A DNA stretch of 64,000 nt from Liberibacter crescens BT-1 (lineage in GTDB: Bacteria; Pseudomonadota; Alphaproteobacteria; Rhizobiales; Rhizobiaceae), in contig NC_019907.1 in assembly GCF_000325745.1 (NCBI RefSeq), forward strand, positions 1,072,501 to 1,136,500, read 5' to 3'. The position numbers were made by a program, and so were the translations under genes. How positions within the stretch are numbered: the stretch's first letter is position 1; every line of letters starts with the position of its first letter. The notes beneath the pieces are model-generated. The model did not search any database and was not told the origin of the DNA. It was given only the letters and a program-made list of their open reading frames with translations. Below are positions 39,571 to 48,797 of this stretch, piece after piece.

Positions 39571-40419
39571 ATGAGTAATTTACTTGATCATTATCTTTTG
39601 CCTCTGAAGTTGCCTTTTATGCAAAACAGTTTGCTCATCGCTCTAACGATTGCAATCCCTATGGCTATGCTATCTTGCCTTCTTATTTTAAAACGATGGT
39701 CTCTTATAGGGGATGGTATTTCACATTCTATACTCCCTGGTGTTGTTTTGGCTTATATTATAAGGATTCCTTTAGAAATTGGTGCCTTTGCAGCAGGAAT
39801 GTTCTGTTCCTTATCTGTAGGCTATCTAAAGAATAAGAGCTCTATTAAGGATGACACACTCCTTGGAATTGTATTTTCTGGAATGTTTGCTCTTGGAGTA
39901 ATGATGATGGTCAAAGTTGAAAGCGACGTCCATCTGGAACATATTCTTTTTGGTGACATGCTCGGAATATCCTCTTCAGATTTATTAAATACTGCTTTAA
40001 TTGCTTTGATTACCTTTGTCTTTTTAATACTTAAAGGTGCTGATTTAATGTTATGCGCTTTTGATCCACAACATGCTCGTGCTATTTGTTTGCCTTTAAA
40101 ATTTTTGCATTATGGTTTATTAATATCTATATCTCTCGTTGTTGTAGGCGCTTTAAAGTCTACCGGCCTTATACTGTCTATTGCACTTCTTATACTCCCT
40201 GGATCTATCGCGTATCTTATAGCACGCACTTATAAATCAATGATCATCATTTCTATTGCAGTTGCTGTAATATGCTGTTTTATAGGCGTCTATTTTAGCT
40301 TTTTTATAAACAGCGCTCCTGCTCCAACGATTGTACTAACAATGACTACTACTTTTATAACTGCTGCTATTTATTCAAATTTAAGATCTTATCGACTTTC
40401 AAAAAAGAACTTTTCCTAA
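39571..40419 (+). CDS. sitD: Metal ABC transporter permease, SitD-like
   Basis: The second ABC-3 permease, 282 residues, with the same RWSLIGDGISHSILPGVVLA signature as SitC and LILPGSIAYLIA near the end. Two distinct permease genes in one operon are typical of sitABCD/yfeABCD systems, whereas znuABC usually has one; this supports a manganese/iron role. It lies 70 nt after sitC. Confidence 0.93.
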   Translation: MSNLLDHYLLPLKLPFMQNSLLIALTIAIPMAMLSCLLILKRWSLIGDGISHSILPGVVLAYIIRIPLEIGAFAAGMFCSLSVGYLKNKSSIKDDTLLGIVFSGMFALGVMMMVKVESDVHLEHILFGDMLGISSSDLLNTALIALITFVFLILKGADLMLCAFDPQHARAICLPLKFLHYGLLISISLVVVGALKSTGLILSIALLILPGSIAYLIARTYKSMIIISIAVAVICCFIGVYFSFFINSAPAPTIVLTMTTTFITAAIYSNLRSYRLSKKNFS

Positions 40420-40713
40420 AAAACCTTGTATTTAGAGAAGTAAATTAATAAACACAAATGCTTCTTTATTAGAATGAAGCACAATCCTTCATATAAAAGA
40501 CTATATTCTTATTATATTACTAAAATACTCAATCAAGAATATACAATCAAAAATCTATTGAAAATAAGATATACTATCTTTGATTGAACTTCTCCTTATT
40601 ATTTTAATATTAGTTAAATAATAAAAATATTGATTAAATTATATTATTATTATTCAATCAGAAGCATCTAGCTTGCAAGTCGTATTTAATATTTTCATAG
40701 AAAGGTATCAGGA

Positions 40714-41112
40714 ATGAGTACTCCAGAGTTTACAGAAGAAAAATCTAGCCAACCACGCTCACGAAACAAAAAATCTGCAATTGACTCTGAACACATATCA
40801 GAAAAGCTTGACGCAGGAATCACAAGTATAAAAAAAGACCTAAAAGATATAATAATTGATGTAAGAGAATTTCGTTCAGATATCTATACTGAATTGAAAG
40901 ATACAAGAATTGTTTATACTGAATTAAAAAATTCACACTCACAGATTATTATGCATTTTCAGAAAACAAGCTTGCACATAGATGAACAACTCAATAATCT
41001 TAGTAAAAAATTAGATAAACTTAATGAAAACTTCAGGCTAACATGGTTGCTGTTACTTGGTTCTATGTTAGCAATTATCTTAGGGTTAACAGTATTCATA
41101 TTAAAAAGCTGA
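40714..41112 (+). CDS. Tail-anchored coiled-coil protein of unknown function
   Basis: I do not recognise a family. The 132 residues have a polar N-terminus (ESSQPRSRNKKSA) and a long heptad-like stretch from about 28 to 105 (SIKKDLKDIIIDVREFRSDI; LNNLSKKLDKLNENF). A single C-terminal membrane helix follows (WLLLLGSMLAIILGLTVFIL, about 110-129), ending KS. The layout suggests an inner-membrane protein with its coil in the cytoplasm. A repeated YTEL(K)DT/NS motif occurs at about 57-73. ATG 40714 has AAAGG upstream. It lies between sitD and the YggT-type gene with separate spacers. Confidence 0.65.
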   Translation: MSTPEFTEEKSSQPRSRNKKSAIDSEHISEKLDAGITSIKKDLKDIIIDVREFRSDIYTELKDTRIVYTELKNSHSQIIMHFQKTSLHIDEQLNNLSKKLDKLNENFRLTWLLLLGSMLAIILGLTVFILKS

Positions 41113-41323
41113 ACTTAAAGGTCATGATGAAATATTATATAAAAGTCTTAACCTTTTAATTACCTATAAATGAAAAATTACTCTAGCCTATAAGATGATA
41201 ATTAGTTTACATACAGAAACAATATTAAATTATCAATATACATTTGATTAATGTAATCTAAATTAATATGGTTTCCCTTAACTTAAAATTAATACCACTT
41301 ATATATCCAAGTTGGAGAAAAAA

Positions 41324-41602
41324 ATGAATGCATTAATTGAAACTACTGTACTAGCATTAAATTTATATACTAAAGTTCTTATTGCAAGCGTTATATTCTC
41401 TTTTCTGTATAATTTTGGTATAATTAATACATCTCATCAATTGGTAAAAGCGATTAGCGACTTTCTTTATAAGACCACAGAACCTATCCTTAAACCTATT
41501 CGCAATTTACTACCGGATCTTGGAGGTATTGATATTTCTCCAATAATTCTCTGGCTTATCATATTCTTTATACAAACATCTTTACTGAATTTCATGAGAT
41601 AA
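41324..41602 (+). CDS. YggT-family membrane protein
   Basis: A 92-residue inner-membrane protein. It has two hydrophobic segments (about 8-28 and 68-88) around the conserved [17 protein letters not shown], the signature of Ygg[19 protein letters not shown] completes the family pattern. The frame opens at TTG 41312, but GGAG at 41314-41317 points to ATG 41324. YggT proteins are linked to osmotic stress and, in plastid relatives, to cytochrome assembly; no role can be fixed here. Confidence 0.85.
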   Translation: MNALIETTVLALNLYTKVLIASVIFSFLYNFGIINTSHQLVKAISDFLYKTTEPILKPIRNLLPDLGGIDISPIILWLIIFFIQTSLLNFMR

Positions 41603-41682
41603 AATGATCTTTAAAAGAGTCAAAATGATGTATAATAATAGTTAAATTTATCTATGAAGAAACTTTGTAGTATAAAGATGTC

Positions 41683-41705
41683 CTGAATAAACAAAATTTA
41701 TTCAG
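41683..41705. terminator. Hairpin at the 3' end of ppa, facing the YggT gene
   Basis: CTGAATAAA and TTTATTCAG make a perfect 9-bp stem with loop CAAAA. It includes the last codons of ppa and lies between two convergent genes. The T-run is short, so termination is plausible but not certain. Confidence 0.4.
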
Positions 41706-42225
41706 AATAACGCTCAATTGCAGCTAATATCACATTATGAGCATCTTTTATACCTTTCCATTGATCTATCTTAACCCATTTACCTTCTTCAAGGTCTTTA
41801 TAATGCCTAAAGAAATGTTCTATCTTTTTTAAATCAATTTCTGGTATATCTTTATAACTTTGTATCTTTTTATAACTGGTAGTTACATGGTCTGAAGGAA
41901 CAGCAAGTATTTTTTCATCTTTACCAGAATTATCTTCCATAATCATAACTCCAATTGGACGAACATTTATAACAGATCCAGGGAATAAAGGCTCTGTATT
42001 ATAAATCAACACATCAATTGGATCTCCATCATCAGAGCAAGTATGAGGTACAAAACCATAATTACCTGGATATAACATAGGTGTAGAAATAAATCTATCA
42101 ACAAAAAGAACTTCAGCCTTTTTATCCATTTCGTATTTCACTGGATGTCCATAAAGTGAAATTTCAATTATAACATTGATATCGTCTGGCGGATTTCTAC
42201 CAATAGATATTGACTTTACATTCAT
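41698..42225 (-). CDS. ppa: Inorganic pyrophosphatase (family I)
   Basis: Ppa hydrolyses cytoplasmic pyrophosphate to drive biosynthesis. The 175 residues have [36 protein letters not shown] with metal-binding aspartates (GDPIDVLI), and [19 protein letters not shown]. This is normal bacterial family-I length. A 9-bp hairpin spans its stop codon. Confidence 0.96.
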   Translation of the reverse strand: MNVKSISIGRNPPDDINVIIEISLYGHPVKYEMDKKAEVLFVDRFISTPMLYPGNYGFVPHTCSDDGDPIDVLIYNTEPLFPGSVINVRPIGVMIMEDNSGKDEKILAVPSDHVTTSYKKIQSYKDIPEIDLKKIEHFFRHYKDLEEGKWVKIDQWKGIKDAHNVILAAIERYSE

Positions 42226-42548
42226 ATATTATCCTTTTCATAAATAAACATAAATACAAATTTATATTATACTCTGAAAATCTAGATCATAAAAATAATA
42301 ACCTGAATCTTCATTAAAGATATGAATTCACCCAAAAAGATTATCAAGTGAGATTTTCAATTTAAAATAGATAATCTATTGTCATATTTTTTAATAAAAA
42401 CCTTTACTATCCTTAATATTCTAAATGAATATCTTCATCCTTAATAAGCCTTATATAATGATTTAAGCTTCTTTCCAACTTATTATTCTATATATTCACT
42501 GATCAATAATTTCAAAAATTAATAACGATATCAGTTACTCCAATATAA
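42226..42548. other. Intergenic region (323 nt), nothing recognised
   Basis: AT-rich spacer upstream of ppa and downstream of typA (both minus). No open frame, hairpin or motif that I can support. Confidence 0.35.
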
Positions 42549-44390
42549 TTAGTTCATCTCCCGTATTTTGCCATGCCGTTTTCGTTCATTAGGATCAAGA
42601 TATAATTTTCTTAAACGTATAGACTTTGGTGTTACCTCCACTAACTCATCATCTTTTATCCACGACAAAGCTCTCTCTAAAGTCATTCGAATGGGTGGTG
42701 TCAATTTTACAGCTTCATCTTTTCCAGCTGCACGAATATTAGTTAACTTCTTTCCTTTAAGAACATTTACATCAAGATCATTTTCACGAGAATGGATCCC
42801 TATTATCATGCCTTCATAAACCTTTTCACCCGGCTCTATAATTATTGAACCTCGATCTTCAAGATTAAACAACGCATAAGCAACAGCCTGACCCGATTCA
42901 TTCGCTAATAGGACACCATTATTACGACCTTCAATTTCTCCTTTATACGGTTGATAAGAATTAAATAATCGATTTATCACCGCTGTTCCTCGAGTATCAG
43001 TCATTAATTCAGATTGATAACCAATCAATCCACGTGTAGGACATAAAAATACAAGACGAACACGCTCTTTACCAGAAGGACGAAGTTCAATCATCTCTGC
43101 TTTACGTAAATTCATTTTTTGAACAACAATTCCAGAATATTCTTCATCAACATCAATTACAATTTCTTCAATTGGTTCAAGAAGAACGCCCTCTTCACTC
43201 TTATGCATAACAACACGAGGACGAGACACCGCTAATTCAAACCCTTCACGACGCATCGTTTCAATTAAAATAGAAAGCTGAAGCTCTCCTCTCCCAGAAA
43301 CGAAAAAAGAGTCTTTATCACTACTTTCTTCAACTGTAAGAGTAATATTCCCTTCTGTTTCTTTTAAAAGACGATCGCGAATAACCCTACTTGTAACTTT
43401 ATCACCTTCTGTTCCAGCTAATGGAGAATTATTTACAATAAAAGTCATAGTAACAGTTGGCGGATCAATTGGTTGTGCTTTTAAAGGCTGATTAACCGAT
43501 ATATCGCAAAAAGTATCAGCAACAGTTGCTTTCATTAAACCAGCAATAGAAACTATATCACCTGCATGCGCTTCATCAATGACCTGTCGTTCAATACCCC
43601 GAAATGCAAGTATCTTAGAAATACGACCAGTCTCAACTAAAGAACCATCAGAACTTAATGCCTTTATATTTTGATTAGGTTTAATAATACCAGAACTAAT
43701 ACGACCCGTTATAACACGCCCTAAAAATGGATTAGCCTCTAAAATAGTTCCTATCATTTTAAATGGCTGTTCTGTATCTACAATTGGCACAGGAACATGT
43801 TTAATAATAAGATTAAAAAGAGGAGATAATCCTTGATCCTGCGGGCCTTCAGGAGATAAACTCATCCAACCAGAACGGCCAGATCCATACAAAATTGGAA
43901 AGTCAAGTTGATCATTATTTGCATCTAAAGACACAAAAAGATCAAACACTTCATTAACAACCTGATCTGCACGTGAATCAGAACGATCAATTTTATTAAC
44001 AACTACTATAGGACACAACCCTATTCTTAATGCTTTTCCAACAACAAATTTAGTTTGAGGCATTGGCCCTTCAGCTGAGTCAACAAGAACAACAACCCCA
44101 TCCACCATAGATAATATACGTTCAACTTCACCACCAAAATCAGCATGGCCTGGTGTATCTACTATGTTAATACGTATATCGTTCCAAACAACAGAAGTTA
44201 CCTTTGCAGTAATAGTAATGCCACGTTCTTTTTCTAAATCACTCGAGTCCATCACACGCTCAACAACACGTTGATTATCTCGGAAAGCGCCTGATTGTTT
44301 TAGCAACTCGTCTACAAGGGTAGTCTTCCCATGGTCTACATGAGCGATAATCGCAATATTGCGAATATTCATATTTCTAATATCTTTCAT
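42549..44390 (-). CDS. typA: Ribosome-associated GTPase TypA/BipA
   Basis: A translational GTPase related to EF-G that helps ribosome assembly and stress responses. The 613 residues have G1 [10 protein letters not shown] (16-25), G2/G3 with RGITITAK and [14 protein letters not shown], and G4 NKIDRSDSR. Domain II, the EF-G III/V-like parts and the TypA-specific C-terminus ([29 protein letters not shown]) are all present. Met7 (44372) is a possible alternative start. The gene is single, between argG and ppa. Confidence 0.97.
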   Translation of the reverse strand: MKDIRNMNIRNIAIIAHVDHGKTTLVDELLKQSGAFRDNQRVVERVMDSSDLEKERGITITAKVTSVVWNDIRINIVDTPGHADFGGEVERILSMVDGVVVLVDSAEGPMPQTKFVVGKALRIGLCPIVVVNKIDRSDSRADQVVNEVFDLFVSLDANNDQLDFPILYGSGRSGWMSLSPEGPQDQGLSPLFNLIIKHVPVPIVDTEQPFKMIGTILEANPFLGRVITGRISSGIIKPNQNIKALSSDGSLVETGRISKILAFRGIERQVIDEAHAGDIVSIAGLMKATVADTFCDISVNQPLKAQPIDPPTVTMTFIVNNSPLAGTEGDKVTSRVIRDRLLKETEGNITLTVEESSDKDSFFVSGRGELQLSILIETMRREGFELAVSRPRVVMHKSEEGVLLEPIEEIVIDVDEEYSGIVVQKMNLRKAEMIELRPSGKERVRLVFLCPTRGLIGYQSELMTDTRGTAVINRLFNSYQPYKGEIEGRNNGVLLANESGQAVAYALFNLEDRGSIIIEPGEKVYEGMIIGIHSRENDLDVNVLKGKKLTNIRAAGKDEAVKLTPPIRMTLERALSWIKDDELVEVTPKSIRLRKLYLDPNERKRHGKIREMN

Positions 44391-44527
44391 TTACAAAATT
44401 ATTGGATAGTTAATACTAGGTATATATACTCTAAATTTAAATTAAAATATTCTTTAAAAGACTTATTCATAAAAACAAAAACACAATACACTATAAAATA
44501 TAAAAATAACTTACATCAACACAATTT

Positions 44528-45751
44528 TTATAACCATTTTTTACGTGTTGCAAGAGTACGAAGCCTCAAAGCATTGAGTTTTATAAAACCTTCTGAATCT
44601 TTCTGATTATAAACACCAAAATCATCTTCAAAAGTCACAAGATTTGTAGAATAAAGAGACTTATTGCTTTCACGACCAATAACAATAATATTACCTTTAT
44701 AAAGCTTCAGTGTAACAGTCCCCTCTACCTCCTCTTGACTCTTATCAATTAATGCCTGCAACATTTCTCTTTCAGGAGAAAACCAAAAACCACAATAAAT
44801 AAGTTCTGCATAACGAGGCATTACTTCATCCTTTAGATGAGCTGCCCCTCGATCTAAAGTAATGGATTCAATAGCACGATGCGCAACGAGTAAAATGCTT
44901 CCACCAGGGGTTTCATATATACCTCGAGATTTCATACCTACAAATCGATTTTCTACGATATCAATACGACCAATCCCATTATTACTCCCATATTCATTGA
45001 GTTTTACCAACAATAATTCAGGAGGAAGAATTTCATCATTTATAGAAACAGGATCACCTTTCTTAAAACCAATTTTAATCACACAAGGTTTATCTGGTGC
45101 CTTTTCAGGAGAAATAGTTATTCCATGAACATATTCAGGAGCTTCCTGTGATGGATCTTCTAAAATCTTTCCTTCAGAAGAAGAATGTAATAAATTACAA
45201 TCTACCGAAAAAGGTACATCGCCTCTCTTATCTTTCGGAATAGGAATATTATGCTTTTCTGCAAATTCTATAAGCTGCCCACGACTTTTAAAAGACCACT
45301 GACGCCATGGCGCAATAATTTTTATATCAGGATCCAATGCATACGCCGATAACTCAAATCTTACCTGATCATTGCCTTTACCAGTAGCTCCATGAACAAT
45401 AGCATCAGCCTTTGTTTCATGAGCTATTTCAATCAAATATTTTGAAATTAAAGGACGAGCTATAGAAGTTCCAAGTAAATAAAAACCCTCATAAACAGTA
45501 TTAGCTCTAAACATTGGAAAAACAAAATCACGAACAAATTCACGCTGTAAATCTTTTATATATATTTTTCCAACACCAAACATTTCTGCTTTTTTACGAG
45601 CAACTTGCAATTCTTCTCCCTGACCTAAATCTGCTGTAAAAGTAATAACCTCAACACCAAGCTCCACCTGAAGCCATTTCAGTATAATTGAAGTATCAAG
45701 ACCACCAGAATAAGCAAGAACAACTTTTTTTACATCTTTATTTATATGCAT
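44528..45751 (-). CDS. argG: Argininosuccinate synthase
   Basis: ArgG joins citrulline and aspartate with ATP in arginine synthesis. The 407 residues start with the PP-loop [17 protein letters not shown] (11-27). [26 protein letters not shown] and [20 protein letters not shown] are family blocks with substrate-binding residues. The C-terminus ends [13 protein letters not shown]. It stands alone, with argH not nearby. Confidence 0.97.
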   Translation of the reverse strand: MHINKDVKKVVLAYSGGLDTSIILKWLQVELGVEVITFTADLGQGEELQVARKKAEMFGVGKIYIKDLQREFVRDFVFPMFRANTVYEGFYLLGTSIARPLISKYLIEIAHETKADAIVHGATGKGNDQVRFELSAYALDPDIKIIAPWRQWSFKSRGQLIEFAEKHNIPIPKDKRGDVPFSVDCNLLHSSSEGKILEDPSQEAPEYVHGITISPEKAPDKPCVIKIGFKKGDPVSINDEILPPELLLVKLNEYGSNNGIGRIDIVENRFVGMKSRGIYETPGGSILLVAHRAIESITLDRGAAHLKDEVMPRYAELIYCGFWFSPEREMLQALIDKSQEEVEGTVTLKLYKGNIIVIGRESNKSLYSTNLVTFEDDFGVYNQKDSEGFIKLNALRLRTLATRKKWL

Positions 45752-46040
45752 AACTTATTTCTTTAAAAACCCAAGCATTACTATTAATTAATCACTCTCT
45801 TGCATCAATGAGTTAGAATTCTAAACTTAGAAGATTATAACCTCTTACTATTTACCAACATACATTTTCCCAAAAAACTTTATATATTTTTATTTTTTAT
45901 GCCAAGTAAAAATATTGCTCTACAAGCTAATCCCAACAATCTTTTTCCATTTTTTGTCCTAGGCTACAAACTTAAATTGATTAACCCACTTTTAAAAGTC
46001 ATGCATTCTACCATGTTTAACTTATTTTCAATATCTAGAA

Positions 46041-46583
46041 TTAATGACTACGTGATTTAATCTTAGCTGGGAAATTTTTATACAACTTTTCTAATTTAGA
46101 TGGTATTACTGCCAAGCAATACCTATTCTTTTGTCCTTCACTGTTCCAATAATTCTGATGATAATCTTCTGCAGGATACCATTGTCCCAATGGTTCAATA
46201 GTAGTAACAATTGAGTTGCTATAATTAATCTGTGCACGCTGAATAGAAGCCTTAGCTTCCTCATTCTGATGAGGCGTGGCAGGGAAAATTGCAGAACGAT
46301 ACTGGGTACCAATATCATTATCCTGACGGTTTAGCTGAGTAGGATCATGTATTGTAAAACTTATATCCAGAAGCTCTCCATAACTGATCTGAGATGGAAT
46401 AAAACTTATGCGAACGGCTTCAGCATGACCTGTTGTTCCTGTACATACTTGCTCGTAAGTAGGATTGGGAACATGACCGCCAGTATATCCACTCTCAACC
46501 CACTCTACTCCTATTAAATCTCTAAATACTGCCTCAATGCACCAAAAGCAACCACCAGCAATTACTGCATATTCAATTGCCAT
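46041..46583 (-). CDS. msrA: Peptide-methionine (S)-S-oxide reductase
   Basis: MsrA repairs oxidised methionine in proteins. The 180 residues have the catalytic Cys12 in the GGCFWCIEAVF motif, GYTGGHVPNPTYEQVCTGTTGHAEAV, and QYRSAIF. The C-terminal half contains EDYHQNYW, which binds substrate. A further Cys near residue 160 (YCLAV) may act in thiol relay. No signal peptide, so it is cytoplasmic. A long hairpin lies just upstream of the start (46616-46664). Confidence 0.96.
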   Translation of the reverse strand: MAIEYAVIAGGCFWCIEAVFRDLIGVEWVESGYTGGHVPNPTYEQVCTGTTGHAEAVRISFIPSQISYGELLDISFTIHDPTQLNRQDNDIGTQYRSAIFPATPHQNEEAKASIQRAQINYSNSIVTTIEPLGQWYPAEDYHQNYWNSEGQKNRYCLAVIPSKLEKLYKNFPAKIKSRSH

Positions 46584-46615
46584 AAAACCTCGTTTGCAAT
46601 GTATAATCTCTGAAG

Positions 46616-46664
46616 ATACTATGAAAGAACAGTTTCGTTCAAGAAAAAAATTCTTTCATAGTAT
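46616..46664. terminator. 14-bp perfect inverted repeat between the beta-propeller gene and msrA
   Basis: ATACTATGAAAGAA at 46616-46629 pairs with TTCTTTCATAGTAT at 46651-46664, leaving a 21-nt loop. It lies 76 nt past the propeller stop and 33 nt before the msrA start on the minus strand. The loop, not the downstream flank, holds the T-run on that strand, so it is an unusual terminator. It may instead be an msrA leader structure. Confidence 0.45.
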
Positions 46665-46740
46665 TCTATGACATAAAGTACCTCTCTATACTTTATTTAT
46701 ACAACTTTATTTATACACAAGTGGTAATATGATATGCACT

Positions 46741-48054
46741 TTATCTTGATGAAAAATCAAAAGGTGGTTGTTTTGGTTGAAGCACCGTAATATATCCCGT
46801 TCCTTTTATAGGCATAGGTGTTTGAATAGTATTCACAACTTCTTTTTTATTGACGTCAATAACAGAAACTATTCCATCTCCTCCATGAGTAACAAAAGCA
46901 TATTTTCCATCAAAAGTAATGGCTGCAAACCTACCATCTTTACCTTTAGGAGATGCACCTGGAACAGGGCCAGATGAAAGTTTCTTAAGAGAAATCTTAT
47001 CAAATTTTCCAAAATCTTTTGAATGAGGATCAACAACAAGTATATTGAGTAAATCTTGTTCTGCTTCAATAGTAGGAAATACAGCAAATGTCTTTGAAAT
47101 TCCCCCACGCCCTACTAATCCTTTTCCGAAACGTATTCGTTTTCCTGACATAGAATTCAAATCTACAACGTGAAGATCAACAAACGCATTTACCCAATCT
47201 TCTGGTTTATCCGTGGGCGTATTGATTGCTCCAAAAACATACCGATTATCAATTGTTAAACGTTGACGATAATTTTGCCCACCTTCAAAGGTATCAATAT
47301 TCCAAGGAATTTTTTTAACATTGATTAAGCCATTTTCAGTTAATTTTCCAATAAACATTCCTTCCTTAGTGGATCCCGTCCACATCCCAGTAACTTTTGA
47401 AACACTATCACCATGTCCCCCTGAAGCTACACGATGTGATGATAATGGCTTCAAATAACCATCTTTAATGGATGATTTTGTAATTTTAGGATCTAGAATA
47501 GAAGAAAGAGAATAAGTGTTTACAGTTTCCCCTGCATGTAAGATAACCATAGCGGGATCTCCTCCAACCGCAATACCCAATTCAGCATCTGGCTTTCCAG
47601 TATCAAAATCAATGACTTTGATTAATTTTCTGTTCTTTACATCCACCACTGCAAGTGTCTCAATGGAGTTATTGTCATCATCTGATGTTAAAAAATAATA
47701 ATTCTCATCTTGGGATAATGCAGCCCAAGCATAACGCTCTTTTGTTATTGGTATAGGAATACTAGAAACAATCTGGGGCTTATCTTTTGTGATATCTAAG
47801 AACAAGAGAGAATGTGACTGATCATCAGGGATTAAAACATATCCATCAGAAATTGTCATAACGCCAACATGATTCCCTAACATAATATCTGAAAAATCAG
47901 CTGATAATTTTAAATCAGGCAAATCATAAATAACAAAGCGCTTTGATAAAGAATCAGCAACTAGCAATTTCATTGAATTTACAGAATTTGCAAAAACTGT
48001 ATTAAAAAGCCCAAAAAATAGTAATATTGATGATATTATAGATACTAAAGACAC
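46741..48054 (-). CDS. Secreted beta-propeller protein under a Zur box; candidate zinc chaperone (AztD-like?)
   Basis: The 437-residue product has a signal peptide ending near VFA (residue 22). It consists of repeated beta-propeller blades (KLLVADSLSKRFVIYDLP; AFVTHGGDGIVSVIDVNKKE), so it is probably periplasmic. His residues sit in conserved-looking loops: VILHAGETV (His173), SSHRVASGGHGDSV (His207, His214) and FVTHGGDG (His390). The start is GTG 48054 with GGGAGA upstream. A near-perfect Zur operator lies 16 nt above the start, so expression should rise in zinc shortage. AztD, a Zur-controlled propeller zinc chaperone in Paracoccus, is the best analogy. Identity is too unclear by eye to name it. 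No zinc importer is adjacent. Confidence 0.65.
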   Translation of the reverse strand: MSLVSIISSILLFFGLFNTVFANSVNSMKLLVADSLSKRFVIYDLPDLKLSADFSDIMLGNHVGVMTISDGYVLIPDDQSHSLLFLDITKDKPQIVSSIPIPITKERYAWAALSQDENYYFLTSDDDNNSIETLAVVDVKNRKLIKVIDFDTGKPDAELGIAVGGDPAMVILHAGETVNTYSLSSILDPKITKSSIKDGYLKPLSSHRVASGGHGDSVSKVTGMWTGSTKEGMFIGKLTENGLINVKKIPWNIDTFEGGQNYRQRLTIDNRYVFGAINTPTDKPEDWVNAFVDLHVVDLNSMSGKRIRFGKGLVGRGGISKTFAVFPTIEAEQDLLNILVVDPHSKDFGKFDKISLKKLSSGPVPGASPKGKDGRFAAITFDGKYAFVTHGGDGIVSVIDVNKKEVVNTIQTPMPIKGTGYITVLQPKQPPFDFSSR

Positions 48055-48797
48055 GATTATTTCTCCCTTAAAAAATGTTATAACATAACATTTTTTAATT
48101 AAAATACCAAATGTATTTAAAAATCAAGAAAATAATTATTTGGTATAATGAAAATAGTTTCTTAGGATTTTTTAGAAGTTTTTCATGTAAGAATGAAAGA
48201 TTGAGCAACCCGTATTCATCTATATAAATTTATTTTTGATTTCACAAAATAATTTTAAGTATTCTAGATGCCTTTTTAATATTCCCTTAGTTCTATTTCT
48301 TTCATTCTTGCTAAAATGCTATAAAAAACACTATATTCATTATAAATTGAAAGCCTGAACAGAAAAATTATCAGAAGTATTTACATTTTTTAAAAAGCAT
48401 TGCCATTTCCGTCTGTAAAAATATCCTTCCCAGGATCCAGTTTATTTGTTATTGTATAACTTGTTAATAGAAATCCCTTCAAATATTTTTTAGAGACTTT
48501 TAAACGTACTATATTGCATCTTTCTTGATCCCAAACACTTCATACAAAAAAACAGATAACTAACCTTCTTCACAAAGGAAAAGCAGCCAACACTTATCGC
48601 GATGATCTGCATCAAAAAAGTTATCCTATGCTTTGCTTATATTAAGATTGTTATAATTCTTACAGCCAAAACCTGCTATGAAAACGCAGATAAATTTTCT
48701 CTTTTCTGCGGACCTACAAAATCCTTTAAAAGGAATTAAAATAAGACAAAGATGCACAAATTCTTTAAAAACATTTATAAATTCATACAATTATTTA
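48055..48797. other. Intergenic region (743 nt) between the propeller gene and tig
   Basis: Apart from the Zur operator at 48070-48096, I see no gene. A frame at 48678-48905 runs into tig from the other strand and is a shadow. No other hairpin, repeat or RNA was recognised. Confidence 0.4.
48070..48096. promoter_or_regulatory. Zur operator
   Basis: Two perfect 12-bp arms (AAAAAATGTTAT and ATAACATTTTTT) flank AAC. The core TGTTATAACATAACA matches 14 of 15 positions of the Zur consensus TGTTATANTATAACA as I recall it. It lies directly upstream of the propeller gene's ribosome-binding site, where bound repressor would block transcription. Confidence 0.8.

Noticed and set aside
40459-40482. TGCTTC/GAAGCA stem after sitD as a terminator
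   Set aside because: Only 6 bp with an 11-nt loop and no T-run.
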